Of a stretch of 21,547 bases of DNA, positions 9,663-17,089 are shown one piece after another. Position 1 is the stretch's first letter; every line of letters begins with the position of its first letter. The position numbers and the translations under genes were made by a program. Source of the DNA: a virus; IMG/VR virus record IMGVR_UViG_3300029319_000472, positions 3,466 to 25,012 of that record, one strand, 5' to 3'. Under the pieces are notes generated by a model. That model searched no databases. It was not told the DNA's origin and saw only the letters and a program-made list of their open reading frames with translations.

Positions 9663-10499
9663 TTATGCCTCCCTACATTTCTGGATTCTTACACCATCAC
9701 CATCAATAAGTACTGCACCCATTGACATATATGATGTTGTTAGGTGTGCTACCTTTTCAGGTATGTAGTTTACTTCTGTTCTCACATCAGAACCTACACC
9801 TAATCCTAGAGATGATTTATGGAAAGCAAGTGTGAATCTATCGTTTGATCCATCTTTGTGTAAGCCACTAAATGCCATCCACATGAAAGTAATCCATCTT
9901 TTAGCAGTTAATGTGCCGCCAAATGGTAAGTCTGCTTCACCAACATATTCAGCTCTTGAGAACTGATCTATGTCTAGAAGGTCTGACCATTGTTTTCCAC
10001 CAACAATCCAATACCTTTGTCCATCATCTGGAACATCATTTTCTTGGAAGATCTCAAACACATTCTGTGCTTTGTCTAAGTTCATACCAGTTGTTGATCC
10101 AGCTGAGTTATGTGCTAATGCAGTTGCGTTAGCGTCAAATGTATCAGTGATGATAGAATCGGTTTTTCTACCAAGAGCATATGCTGCATTTTGTGCAACA
10201 ATGTTTCTCTCATCAATGTTTACTTTTAGTTCGTCTAAACGATCCACATAATCAGCAGCGTAGAAGTCAGATAGTGTTGCAGTCACATTAGAGTGTACAG
10301 AGTTCATAGCGACAACCTCAGCGTGTCTTGCTTTAGTTGAAGCAGAACCTTTTGCTACTTTTTGAAACTGAACAGTACTTCCTTTTACATTACTGACATT
10401 ACGGACCATGTTCTTGAGCTTACTGCCCATTCTTTGATAAGCCATATGCACTTCTGCTTCGAACTGCTTTATAAAGGCTTGATCTATAGTCGCTGTCAT
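9663..10499 (-). CDS. Major capsid protein
   Basis: A 278-residue protein opening MTATIDQAFIKQFEAEVHMAY followed by QRMGSKLKNMVR, a signature of one capsid family found in many marine and proteobacterial podoviruses. Further family-like segments are NIDERNIVAQNAAYALGRK in the middle and VAHLTTSYMSMGAVLIDGDGV near the end, the last typical of an HK97-type A-domain. It builds the icosahedral shell. It lies between scaffold and tail genes, has a good AAAGGA ribosome-binding site seven bases before the ATG, and has its own 107-base leader upstream. Base composition is less AT-rich than the tail and ejection genes, as usual for a highly expressed gene. Confidence 0.92.
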   Translation of the reverse strand: MTATIDQAFIKQFEAEVHMAYQRMGSKLKNMVRNVSNVKGSTVQFQKVAKGSASTKARHAEVVAMNSVHSNVTATLSDFYAADYVDRLDELKVNIDERNIVAQNAAYALGRKTDSIITDTFDANATALAHNSAGSTTGMNLDKAQNVFEIFQENDVPDDGQRYWIVGGKQWSDLLDIDQFSRAEYVGEADLPFGGTLTAKRWITFMWMAFSGLHKDGSNDRFTLAFHKSSLGLGVGSDVRTEVNYIPEKVAHLTTSYMSMGAVLIDGDGVRIQKCREA

Positions 10500-10606
10500 T
10501 GTTTTTCCTTTCGTATTGTTCTAAATCCAAGTTGTCGTTATAAACTTTGTTATGTTGTCCAAACTGGGCATCTTCCAGTCTATTTCGGCTTGTTATGTGA
10601 GATATA
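10500..10606 (-). promoter_or_regulatory. Leader region upstream of the capsid gene
   Basis: This is the largest gap within the structural block, where nearly all other junctions overlap. It holds a 5-bp inverted repeat (ACTGG/CCAGT with a 7-base loop, 10563-10579) and the capsid ribosome-binding site. A TATAAT hexamer on the minus strand at 10606-10611 has no convincing -35 partner. A capsid-specific promoter or mRNA processing site is plausible because the gap is unusual, but I cannot assign one from sequence. Confidence 0.35.
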
Positions 10607-10867
10607 TTATATTTTTGTCATTTTTACAAGACCAGAAGCAATAAAAACATTGACATCTCCAAAAGTATATGAGCCATCAGATTCTTCTATATATGATGCA
10701 AATGTCTTAACATAGCTTTTATCTTTAGAATATAGATATGCTTCTGTAGTAATAACAGCTGGTTTTACCGAATCCATGTCATTCTTTGACATCCATTCAC
10801 TATGACCAGTAGGATCTTCCCATTTAAATATGTACTTTTTAAAGGGAAAATCTTTCTTTTTAGCCAT
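10607..10867 (-). CDS. Small conserved phage protein of unknown function
   Basis: An 86-residue protein beginning MAKKKDFPFKKYIFKWEDPTG with conserved-looking parts HSEWMSKNDMDSVKPA, VKTFASYIEESDGSYTFGD and NVFIASGLVKM. The pattern (K-W-x-D, a central Y-L-Y-S-K-D, then F-G-D-x-x-V and a hydrophobic strand) is that of a small all-beta protein often found among the structural genes of marine phages. Its function is not known to me. It overlaps the scaffold gene by 8 bases and is separated from the capsid gene by a 107-base leader. A virion or assembly role is suggested only by location. Confidence 0.6.
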   Translation of the reverse strand: MAKKKDFPFKKYIFKWEDPTGHSEWMSKNDMDSVKPAVITTEAYLYSKDKSYVKTFASYIEESDGSYTFGDVNVFIASGLVKMTKI

Positions 10868-11603
10868 ACTTTTTTTCGTATAGCTTAGTTACTTTGTTAT
10901 AATATGCTTCATCTCTCTTTGCTGGATCGTAATATCTAGGATCATTCATCATAGATCTAAGATCTGTTTCATCAAGTTCAGCATCAACTACTGTGTTTGA
11001 ATTAGGTAATGGTTGTGTTTTTGTCAAAGCCATAATCTCTTCTATTGCTTTTATTCCTTCAGCTGTACTAGCTAATTTTGCAAGACTATTATAACTATCT
11101 TGACTTAAATATTTTTTTGACCACAAATCAGCAGCTTCTACACGACTATTAGCATTATCACCTAACTTTTGCATTTCTTGTTGTGTATCAGGTAAACCAG
11201 CTATCTCATTGTTTACAAAAGCATTTACACCTCTGTTAAACATTTCTTGTGATAAATTATTTTCTTTACAAATAGCTGACCATTCTTTTAATAGTTCCTG
11301 ATCTTTATTAACTTCTATATTAATATGCTCTGGCACTTCAGGTATAACTATCTTGTATTCTTCAGGTACAACACTTTTTCTTTCTTGTTCTATATCTGTT
11401 CTTATCTGCTTAGATAGTTCATCTGTTCTCATACCTAGCTTTTTTTCTAAAGCATTGTAAGAAGCTCCAAGTTCTTCAACTTTTATTTCGTTTCTATCTG
11501 TATCCCAAAACTTTTCTGATATATATTCAGGTCTACTAGGTGCTTCTTGTGGTGCTTCTGTTGCTGTAACTGCTTCTGTAGTTTGTGTATTTTCTTCTTC
11601 CAT
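10860..11603 (-). CDS. Capsid assembly scaffolding protein
   Basis: A 247-residue acidic, mostly helical protein. It has an N-terminal low-complexity Glu/Thr/Ala stretch (MEEENTQTTEAVTATEAPQ), then PEYISEKFWD and ASYNALEKKLG. This start is seen repeatedly in podoviral scaffolds and in capsid assembly proteins of the gp9 type. The C-terminal part ends in DPRYYDPAKRDEAYYNKV and a basic KLYEKKYG tail. A basic helical tail is the usual coat-binding element of scaffolds. It sits between the portal block and the capsid gene, as expected. The start overlaps the preceding stop (TAATG). It would be an internal, transient component of the procapsid, expelled before packaging. Confidence 0.85.
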   Translation of the reverse strand: MEEENTQTTEAVTATEAPQEAPSRPEYISEKFWDTDRNEIKVEELGASYNALEKKLGMRTDELSKQIRTDIEQERKSVVPEEYKIVIPEVPEHINIEVNKDQELLKEWSAICKENNLSQEMFNRGVNAFVNNEIAGLPDTQQEMQKLGDNANSRVEAADLWSKKYLSQDSYNSLAKLASTAEGIKAIEEIMALTKTQPLPNSNTVVDAELDETDLRSMMNDPRYYDPAKRDEAYYNKVTKLYEKKYG

Positions 11604-11878
11604 TAGTTCTCCCTATGTGTTTCTATTCTTTTTTTAATAATAAAATATAAATATCTCATTCCTTCTAAATGTCGTAACTGGTCATTTGAAATATCTCTAC
11701 CAGCTACAGCATCTACTGTAATAGATTTTAAGTAATTTAAAACCTTTTTTCCTAACTCTGTTTTAAAAAGTGCAGCAATATCAGCGTTTAATTCTATCTC
11801 TGCTTTTTTAGATCTTTGAAATCCATCTATGCTAAGATGGAAACCTTCAGGTTTGTTGCGTATTTGCTCCCAAGCCAA
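11603..11878 (-). CDS. Bbp19-like small phage protein
   Basis: A 91-residue protein with the central segment IAALFKTELGKKVLNYLKS and, near the end, HLEGMRYLYFIIKKRIE. An F-x-T-x-x-G-x-x-V-L-x-x-L motif followed by an E-G-x-R helix is what I associate with the Bbp19 family, named after a small protein in the structural region of Bordetella phage BPP-1. Its molecular role is not established. The gene starts inside the portal gene (32-base overlap) and ends in a TAATG overlap with the scaffold gene, so it is expressed with head assembly genes. The family call rests on short motifs and is moderately sure. Confidence 0.6.
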   Translation of the reverse strand: MAWEQIRNKPEGFHLSIDGFQRSKKAEIELNADIAALFKTELGKKVLNYLKSITVDAVAGRDISNDQLRHLEGMRYLYFIIKKRIETHREN

Positions 11879-13430
11879 TTTGTCCTCCTTGTGCTTGTTG
11901 TAATTGTTGTAATTGTTGTACTACTTGTTGTTGTTCACCAGCATCACGAATAAGTTTTTCTGGTAAATTCATTTTTTCTGCTAAATATCTAGCTACTTCT
12001 TCTTGTTTTACAATTAAATTTAATACTTCTGGTCCAAATGTTTGACCAAGTGTTGCATTAAATCTATTTAAATCTGAAATATCTTGTTCGTGCTGCGCCC
12101 TTGATAGTGGCGATTCAGGAATAATTTTTATTTCTTTATTATCTATACTTGGTATTTCAATCCTTCCTTGTTTTTTCAAAATATATATAACTCTTCTAAT
12201 CAAAGGTGTAATAAATTCTGATTGTAATCTACCAAATGAAGAACCAATCTGTCTTGACAAGTCTGCCATTCTTTCTGCAACTTCTGTAGCAGACATTGGT
12301 GTTCCTTTTGTTGGACCAAGTGTTTCCATATATAATGCTTTTCTAATATTGTTTCTCATATCTTCTAAAACAATTTGTGCTACATCAAATCTACCAGCTC
12401 CATTAATAGGTTGTAAACCTCTTGATCCTGGAGCAACTGGTATAATAGTTCCAGGCATAAGTGCAATATTATCTGTATTAATTACTCCATCATCTTCTAA
12501 CTGATAGATACCAGATATGTTCATCTGTGCATTTTCTAGTATTAGTTCTACTGTAAGATTTGTAGTTTTAATTGCTGCCATAGCATTAAATACTGGACCT
12601 CTTCCATAAACTTCACCACTTGCTTTGTTCCATCTAAATGTAATAAATGGATTTGAACCAACACCTTCATATTTATCTTGTAAAATAATCTCTTCAAATT
12701 CTTTTATACAAACAACATAATCATAAACTTCTTTATTTGGATCTGCATAGTTCCTCATTGTGCCTTCTATAACATTTATTTTTTCATCAGGATTGTTTGC
12801 TAATCTTTCTAACAAAACATCATTCATATTAGCATTAGGATATAAAACTTTTAAATCACCAAATCTAATTTGTCTTTTTCTATAAACACAATCTATTTTA
12901 TTGTTTGGTCCACTATTTAATGTTATGTGAGGTAATGGTATTGCATTGAATACTATTGGATCTGTAGATGTACCTTCATTAACAAGTAAACATCCTGTAC
13001 CTATAGCACAATCCATAAATGCTTCATGCACTTCCTGATTAAAATTAGAATTATGTAATACTTCGAAAACATAATCTGTTATTTCATCTAGTTGTTGATC
13101 TATAACTGGCTTTATTTCATTAGGCATTTCAGATCCAGATTTTAAATTAATCCACCTACCGAATGTTGGTGTAATACCAGCTTGTAATCTACTAGCAAAC
13201 TCTTGTATACCTACTACTGCTGTTTCATCAAATATTCTATCTGTTCTTTTTTGACCTGGTGATTCTTCATAAAATGATTCTCTTCCAGGCATAGTATATT
13301 CATATGCTTCTTCAAATTTAGGTGTCCATACAGACTTTAATCCTTCAGCCAAACTATATTTTTTTAAAAACATCTTTCCTGTCATTTCAGTAGATGTATT
13401 AACAGAGCCTCTATAATTATTATATTCCAT
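11847..13430 (-). CDS. Portal (head-tail connector) protein
   Basis: A 527-residue protein of the T7 gp8-like connector family. Characteristic parts are the N-terminal YEYTMPGRESFYEE and DETAVVGIQEFASRLQAG segments, then TPTFGRWINL, and the central NPFITFRWNKASGEVYGRGP. The ETLGPTKGTPMSATEVAERM stretch follows, an element strongly conserved in these portals. The dodecameric ring sits at one capsid vertex, through which DNA is packed and ejected. The C-terminus is Gln-rich, from a 9-base DNA repeat. Length agrees with the family. The start overlaps the upstream stop (TAATG). Confidence 0.93.
   Translation of the reverse strand: MEYNNYRGSVNTSTEMTGKMFLKKYSLAEGLKSVWTPKFEEAYEYTMPGRESFYEESPGQKRTDRIFDETAVVGIQEFASRLQAGITPTFGRWINLKSGSEMPNEIKPVIDQQLDEITDYVFEVLHNSNFNQEVHEAFMDCAIGTGCLLVNEGTSTDPIVFNAIPLPHITLNSGPNNKIDCVYRKRQIRFGDLKVLYPNANMNDVLLERLANNPDEKINVIEGTMRNYADPNKEVYDYVVCIKEFEEIILQDKYEGVGSNPFITFRWNKASGEVYGRGPVFNAMAAIKTTNLTVELILENAQMNISGIYQLEDDGVINTDNIALMPGTIIPVAPGSRGLQPINGAGRFDVAQIVLEDMRNNIRKALYMETLGPTKGTPMSATEVAERMADLSRQIGSSFGRLQSEFITPLIRRVIYILKKQGRIEIPSIDNKEIKIIPESPLSRAQHEQDISDLNRFNATLGQTFGPEVLNLIVKQEEVARYLAEKMNLPEKLIRDAGEQQQVVQQLQQLQQAQGGQIGLGANTQQT
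11895..11921 (-). repeat. Three tandem 9-base units in the portal C-terminus
   Basis: The plus strand shows TTGTTGTAA twice and then TTGTTGTAC in direct succession. Read on the minus strand it gives a Val/Leu-Gln-Gln repeat within the portal C-terminal tail. It is a short coding microrepeat and probably arose by slippage. Confidence 0.8.
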
Positions 13431-14203
13431 TATGCAAAAAATGTTCTACCTTGTGTGGTAGTACTTGCTCCTAAACCAGCTATCTTCTTTTTCCTATCTT
13501 CATTAACCATCTGAGTATTAGACATTTCATCTTGTCTTTGATTTTGTGTTTGTTGGTTTTGATTATTAGATGGTAAAAATTTACCAACTATCCCAGCTTT
13601 ATTATAAAAACCTCCTTCTCTTCTTTGAACATAATCTGTATAAGATGTGCCTAGTGCTTGATTAGCTAATGTAGTTGGAAGTAAAGGAACACCCATTATT
13701 CCAGTTAAAGCAGCTAATCCTAATTGAAAATTTTTTTGTGATTCAAACATCTCTTTTGATAAAGGTATATCTTTATCTCTAACACGCTGCATCACATCTC
13801 TACCTTGACTTGTAAAAGTTAGTTTACCATCTTTAACTGTTCCAGAATCATAAGCAGTATAACTAAATCTACCTTTTCCTGTTGCTGGATCTATTGGACC
13901 ATAGTTTACAGTTCTTCCTGTAGCTAAACCTTGTTTTTCTAAATATTCTCCTCTAGCTTCTTGTACCATTGTACCATACATCTGATTACCACCAGTATTC
14001 ATAGCCATATAGCCAGTAACATTTCCTTTAATAGCTTTTTCATTTGGATTAGCTATTGTAGTAGTAATACCTAATTTTTCTTGTGCGTATTTATCTGCTC
14101 TTTCTGCAATAGATCTATTTACATCATCACTTGTACCAAATCTATTTTTTTTTGGTACAGAGCTTTGATTACCACCAGATCCTGTAGGTTGTGATGCTCC
14201 CAT
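13430..14203 (-). CDS. Unknown protein in the portal cluster
   Basis: A 257-residue protein I do not recognise. It has a polar, Gly/Ser/Asn-rich N-terminus, and a segment TVNYGPIDPATGKGRFSYT that looks like beta hairpins. At about residues 165-187 is one hydrophobic stretch, LGLAALTGIMGVPLLPTTLA, that could be a membrane or buried helix. A Gln/Asn-rich linker follows, and a basic tail ending GLGASTTTQGRTFFA. Proteins of similar make-up (a low-complexity body and a Gly/Ser/Thr end) occur beside the portal gene in other podoviruses and are often detected in virions. It is coupled to the portal gene (TAATG overlap) and to the small gene upstream in the same way. A minor virion or head-completion role is a guess from position. 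Confidence 0.55.
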   Translation of the reverse strand: MGASQPTGSGGNQSSVPKKNRFGTSDDVNRSIAERADKYAQEKLGITTTIANPNEKAIKGNVTGYMAMNTGGNQMYGTMVQEARGEYLEKQGLATGRTVNYGPIDPATGKGRFSYTAYDSGTVKDGKLTFTSQGRDVMQRVRDKDIPLSKEMFESQKNFQLGLAALTGIMGVPLLPTTLANQALGTSYTDYVQRREGGFYNKAGIVGKFLPSNNQNQQTQNQRQDEMSNTQMVNEDRKKKIAGLGASTTTQGRTFFA

Positions 14204-14415
14204 TATGTTTCTTCACCTTCTGTATAAAAACCACCACCACCAGCTCTAGTAAATAATGATCTTGAACCTATCAAACCTTTTGCAAATCTACTTTTGTATC
14301 TTTCTAATGCTTCTTCTTGTTCTTTTTTAATTCTTTCTTCTTCACGCTTTTGCTCTTCTCTTCTTCTTTCTGCTTCTGGATCAGGTCTGTATTTTGGTGT
14401 TCTAAAAATTCCCAT
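14203..14415 (-). CDS. Small charged protein of unknown function
   Basis: A 70-residue protein made of a basic N-terminus (MGIFRTPKYRPDPEAERRRE), a Glu/Lys/Arg-rich single helix to about residue 40, and a glycine-rich end containing KGLIGSRSLFTRAGGGGF. The first 112 bases lie inside the upstream gene in another frame. The stop overlaps the next start (TAATG). No function is known to me. The helix-plus-glycine-tail design recurs near portals in marine podoviruses. Confidence 0.6.
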   Translation of the reverse strand: MGIFRTPKYRPDPEAERRREEQKREEERIKKEQEEALERYKSRFAKGLIGSRSLFTRAGGGGFYTEGEET

Positions 14416-14786
14416 TTAGTGCTTCCATTCTTTACTAAGTATTTATATAACTGAAAAGGCGTAATAATCAATCTATTTATTCCAATCAATCTCATAATTA
14501 TAGTTACACAGCTATGTTCTCTCAACCATGCTGCTTGAAACAATCTCCATTTATGTTTGAATCTTTTAGTTCTTAATATTACTCCATTATTACTAAGAAT
14601 ATGGTATATAACTCTATTTAACTCTTCTCCCTGTAGTAAACTAACATCTAATCTTTTATGAATATGCTCTATCATTACCCAAGTGTTTTTATTAGGATCA
14701 AAATAAAAAGCACCACAATGAGCCATGCCTTTGCGTCTAAATACATGATACCACTCTTCTTGGGGTGGATCGTAAAAGAATATCAT
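14304..14786 (-). CDS. Putative permuted papain-like fold protein next to terminase
   Basis: About 160 residues from an ATG whose complement is at 14784-14786, which overlaps the terminase stop as ATGA. The frame could extend eight residues further, but the ATGA coupling favours this start. Seen in sequence: an RKGMAHCGAFYF segment with His at about residue 23, a WVMIEH strand with Glu at about 40, and much later EHSCVTIIMRLIGI with Cys at about 93, then ITPFQLYKYL. This order His-Glu-Cys, with a Cys starting a helix and a T-P-x-x-L end, matches circularly permuted NlpC/P60 or YiiX-type papain-like folds. This is family knowledge applied to a pattern. The C-terminal 40 residues are a Lys/Glu-rich tail that is dual-coded with the next gene. 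It could be an enzyme, perhaps a peptidoglycan amidase, or a derived non-catalytic packaging accessory. Confidence 0.6.
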   Translation of the reverse strand: MIFFYDPPQEEWYHVFRRKGMAHCGAFYFDPNKNTWVMIEHIHKRLDVSLLQGEELNRVIYHILSNNGVILRTKRFKHKWRLFQAAWLREHSCVTIIMRLIGINRLIITPFQLYKYLVKNGSTKWEFLEHQNTDLIQKQKEEEKSKSVKKKELKKNKKKH

Positions 14787-16306
14787 CCATTCTTTCTGAA
14801 AATATCCCATTTACCTCGCTTATTTATTGTATTTCTATTGAATATATCCCAAGACTTGTAAACATTTGTAACAGTTGGTTTTTGTGATCCTACTGTCAAA
14901 GATCTACCTTCTCCAGCACCTAGCATTAAATATTGTAGTGCATCATGGACATGAGAGTATTTATTCTTATTTGGTCTATCTTCATACCTTTCTCCTGATG
15001 TTTGTATTCTTCTGTAGTGATATCCACCAAGAAAGCCTTTTCTTAGTTGTTTACAGGATGGCGATAGTAAGAAACCAGACTTACCATCAACCATCCTATT
15101 TAATGCAGCTTCTACTGATTCTATTCGTAGAGATACATCATTTGATGGAGCTGGAAAGGCTTGGATACCTTGTTGTCTAAGTATCTGAAAAGGAGTAGTT
15201 TCATCTGTTTGCGCCCTAAAATCTCCAGCTGGATCACCAAATATTTTTAAATCTTTATCTGCACAATGCTTTATTATTTCATGTTTAAGCATTTCACTAA
15301 ACTTTACTGTACCAATATCAAAACAAACTAACTCATGGTTTATTATCCATCTGCCATCAGGTAGCTTTTGACCAAACACAGCTGATGGTGTAAGTCCAAA
15401 GTCTAAACCTATGTATACTGTAGTGTTTGCAAATTGTATATCTTCACTAGCAATATGTGTATCTTCTCTAAAAGAACCATATACTAACTTACCATCTTCG
15501 ATAGTTCCTAATTTATTCAGTACATAGACATCTATCCATGACTTTGATTTACCCCTAATAATATTGGGATAATAATTTTCTGTAACATTTTTAATATTTT
15601 CAGCTGTCGTATTAATGTCGTACCCCTTGATCTTATCATCTTCTTTTAGTTCTATCATTCCAGGTGGTTGTACAAAAAACTTCCAGTTGTCAGGTTTAAC
15701 TAACATCAATGATTCTTCTTGATTCATATGATCTGGTACTGGTACTTCCCCTGACATAATAGACCACCAATGATCTTCATCTGGTGCGTTGGTATCTGCT
15801 ATAACACCATACCATGTGGGTCCACCATCTTTGACTGCTGGATATCTACCTACACGCATAGTACAAGCATCTACAATAGTTTTAGGAATCTCTCTAGCTT
15901 CATTAATCCATACTCCTGTTAGTTCTAATGATAGTAGTTTCTTAACATCTTCTGGTCTATCCAATGCTAAAAATATAACTTCTAACTCTATATCATTAAT
16001 GTGTATATTATGGGTAAACGGAACTGAGTAAGTAAAATTACCAAATATATTTTCTGGAAACCAATCTAACCATGTTTTCATGGTAGTAGTTTTTAACTGA
16101 GGGTTTGTATTTCTGATTACTGCCCATCTTGATTTCTTTTTACCATCAGGTGATGCTTGTTGTTTGGCAGCTCTTCTAAATATTTCTATACAACAAGATA
16201 CTGATTTACCTGATCCTACTGGACCTCGTACACCTCTAAAGAAGCTATCATCCTTCATAAAAGTTTTGATAACTTCTCCAGGTGCTTTATAATTTAGTCC
16301 ACTCAC
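14783..16306 (-). CDS. terL: Terminase large subunit
   Basis: A 507-residue packaging motor protein. The N-terminal ATPase has a Walker A motif GPVGSGKS at residues 28-35 and a Walker B-type strand TGVWINEARE at 130-139, with the catalytic Glu right after the Asn. The C-terminal RNase H-like nuclease shows YIGLDFG (Asp 302), FGDPAG (Asp 358) and HDALQYL (Asp 455), the three usual metal-binding acidic positions. The enzyme pumps DNA into the procapsid at the portal and cuts the concatemer. The start codon is GTG (complement at 16304-16306) and overlaps the upstream stop as GTGA. No ATG lies near enough in frame to replace it. It lies downstream of the small-gene cassette and upstream of portal genes in a single leftward unit. 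Confidence 0.95.
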   Translation of the reverse strand: MSGLNYKAPGEVIKTFMKDDSFFRGVRGPVGSGKSVSCCIEIFRRAAKQQASPDGKKKSRWAVIRNTNPQLKTTTMKTWLDWFPENIFGNFTYSVPFTHNIHINDIELEVIFLALDRPEDVKKLLSLELTGVWINEAREIPKTIVDACTMRVGRYPAVKDGGPTWYGVIADTNAPDEDHWWSIMSGEVPVPDHMNQEESLMLVKPDNWKFFVQPPGMIELKEDDKIKGYDINTTAENIKNVTENYYPNIIRGKSKSWIDVYVLNKLGTIEDGKLVYGSFREDTHIASEDIQFANTTVYIGLDFGLTPSAVFGQKLPDGRWIINHELVCFDIGTVKFSEMLKHEIIKHCADKDLKIFGDPAGDFRAQTDETTPFQILRQQGIQAFPAPSNDVSLRIESVEAALNRMVDGKSGFLLSPSCKQLRKGFLGGYHYRRIQTSGERYEDRPNKNKYSHVHDALQYLMLGAGEGRSLTVGSQKPTVTNVYKSWDIFNRNTINKRGKWDIFRKNG

Positions 16307-16500
16307 ACATTATTGGAATCAATACCAGCTTTGATTAACTTATAAATAGTTTCAGGTAGTAGTGATTCTATAAACAGATCTGCTTCTTTATCTGTAATAA
16401 GATCTTTTGGATAGTGTGCAAAATGCACTTTCTTTACTATCTTTCTTAATCTCATACGATCTTGAAAAGATATTTCGTCTTGTGCGTATTGCTGTGTCAT
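16303..16500 (-). CDS. Small protein upstream of terL, unknown
   Basis: A 65-residue protein starting MTQQYAQDEISFQDRMRLRK and continuing with IVKKVHFAHYPKDLITDKEA and a helix ending LIKAGIDSNNV. The first half is basic and amphipathic and the second acidic. It looks like a small helical protein of a type found before terL in pelagiphage-like genomes. No function is known to me. The start overlaps the stop of the membrane peptide gene (ATGA), and its stop overlaps the GTG of terL (GTGA). Tight coupling to terL suggests a packaging-related task, but this is positional inference only. Confidence 0.65.
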   Translation of the reverse strand: MTQQYAQDEISFQDRMRLRKIVKKVHFAHYPKDLITDKEADLFIESLLPETIYKLIKAGIDSNNV

Positions 16501-16604
16501 ACAGCTTTAGCAATAGCTATTATAGCAACAACTAAAATAGCAATAACAATACCTTTTCCTTTTTTATTTAAACGATCCCAACGATCAAGTATTGGTTCAA
16601 ACAT
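16497..16604 (-). CDS. 35-residue single-span membrane peptide
   Basis: This short gene has an excellent AAGGAGC ribosome-binding site before the ATG (complement 16602-16604). The product starts MFEPILDRWDRLNKKGKG and ends in a continuous Ile/Val/Ala helix of about 17 residues with a final Lys-Ala-Val. It is thus a small protein with a charged N-terminal helix and one membrane span. Its stop overlaps the ATG of the next gene (ATGA). In T7, holin gene 17.5 and the spanin genes flank the terminase genes, so a holin- or pinholin-like role is possible. The span is short, and a purely structural role or a membrane anchor would fit too. Confidence 0.7.
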   Translation of the reverse strand: MFEPILDRWDRLNKKGKGIVIAILVVAIIAIAKAV

Positions 16605-16605
16605 A

Positions 16606-16734
16606 CTAGCTCCTTTTCTTTTTCTTTTTATTTTTCTTAGCTGCCATGATGATGTCGCCTCTGGTTATTTTCTTTTTATCACCATACATAGCAGCAAGAC
16701 CTTTCTGTTTTTTAGAGTATTTACTAAAAGGCAT
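16606..16734 (-). CDS. 42-residue lysine-rich protein
   Basis: The product starts MPFSKYSKKQKGLAAMYGDK, continues with KKITRGDIIMAA and ends in a Lys-run tail. It has 16 Lys or Arg residues against 2 Asp. The K-Y-S-K-K-Q-K-x-L-A-A plus K-K-I-T-x-x-D layout is one I recognise as a frequent short ORF in marine phage genomes, with no known function. The stop is one base from the next ATG, and the start overlaps the previous stop (TAATG). Such a basic protein could bind nucleic acid, but nothing in the sequence proves it. Confidence 0.7.
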   Translation of the reverse strand: MPFSKYSKKQKGLAAMYGDKKKITRGDIIMAAKKNKKKKKRS

Positions 16735-16844
16735 TAGTAACTCTTCATCTTAGGCTTCTTACCAGCTTTCTTCATAGCCATAGCTGTAGCTGCCTGTTTC
16801 TTTGCTTTCTTAGTCTTAGGCTTCATTTTCATTCCGTGTTTCAT
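16734..16844 (-). CDS. 36-residue Lys/Met/Ala-rich protein
   Basis: Starting MKHGMKMKPKTKKAKKQAAT, this 36-residue product has 14 Lys and no acidic residue, so it is among the most basic proteins possible for its size. An AGGAG ribosome-binding site precedes the ATG (complement 16842-16844). The start overlaps the stop of the 82-residue gene (ATGA), and its own stop overlaps the next start (TAATG). The composition resembles histone-tail-like or DNA-condensing peptides. I know of no assigned function. Confidence 0.65.
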   Translation of the reverse strand: MKHGMKMKPKTKKAKKQAATAMAMKKAGKKPKMKSY

Positions 16845-17089
16845 GTTACTCTCCTATATGCTCTTGTTTTTGCTGCAATAGATTTAGGTTGCTTTACAAA
16901 CTGCTTCCCTTTTCTACTACCCTTTCGTTTAGCTCTAGTTGTTCTAGCATACTCTTCAGGAGTAAGTGCCTTTATTGCTGCCTCTGGTAAATATCTTTCA
17001 CCAGTCTTAGCAGATGGCTTTCCTGACTTTGTACGCCACTTCTGTTTAGTCCACGCCTTTAAACTGCGTTGTGATTTAGCTAGAGCCAT
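16841..17089 (-). CDS. Basic protein, DUF5872-like
   Basis: An 82-residue protein with 25 Lys or Arg and only 4 Glu. Motifs are RSLKAWTKQKWRTKSGKPS near the start, then TGERYLPEAAIKALTPEEYA and a basic GKQFVKQPKSIAAKT end. This is the pattern I associate with the DUF5872 family, found in marine phages and also in large algal viruses. W-R-T-K-S-G-K and R-Y-L-P-x-A-A-I-x-A-L are the most conserved parts. The function is unknown. It overlaps the previous gene by 14 bases and the next by ATGA, in the middle of the small-gene cassette. The DUF number is from memory and should be confirmed. Confidence 0.75.
   Translation of the reverse strand: MALAKSQRSLKAWTKQKWRTKSGKPSAKTGERYLPEAAIKALTPEEYARTTRAKRKGSRKGKQFVKQPKSIAAKTRAYRRVT

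Noticed and set aside
9911-10251. Two overlapping plus-strand frames within the capsid gene
   Set aside because: The capsid gene on the minus strand is secure by family motifs; these are shadows without initiation signals.
10606-10611. TATAAT hexamer on the minus strand before the capsid gene
   Set aside because: No acceptable -35 lies 16-18 bases upstream; in AT-rich sequence such hexamers occur by chance. Mentioned only as part of the leader.
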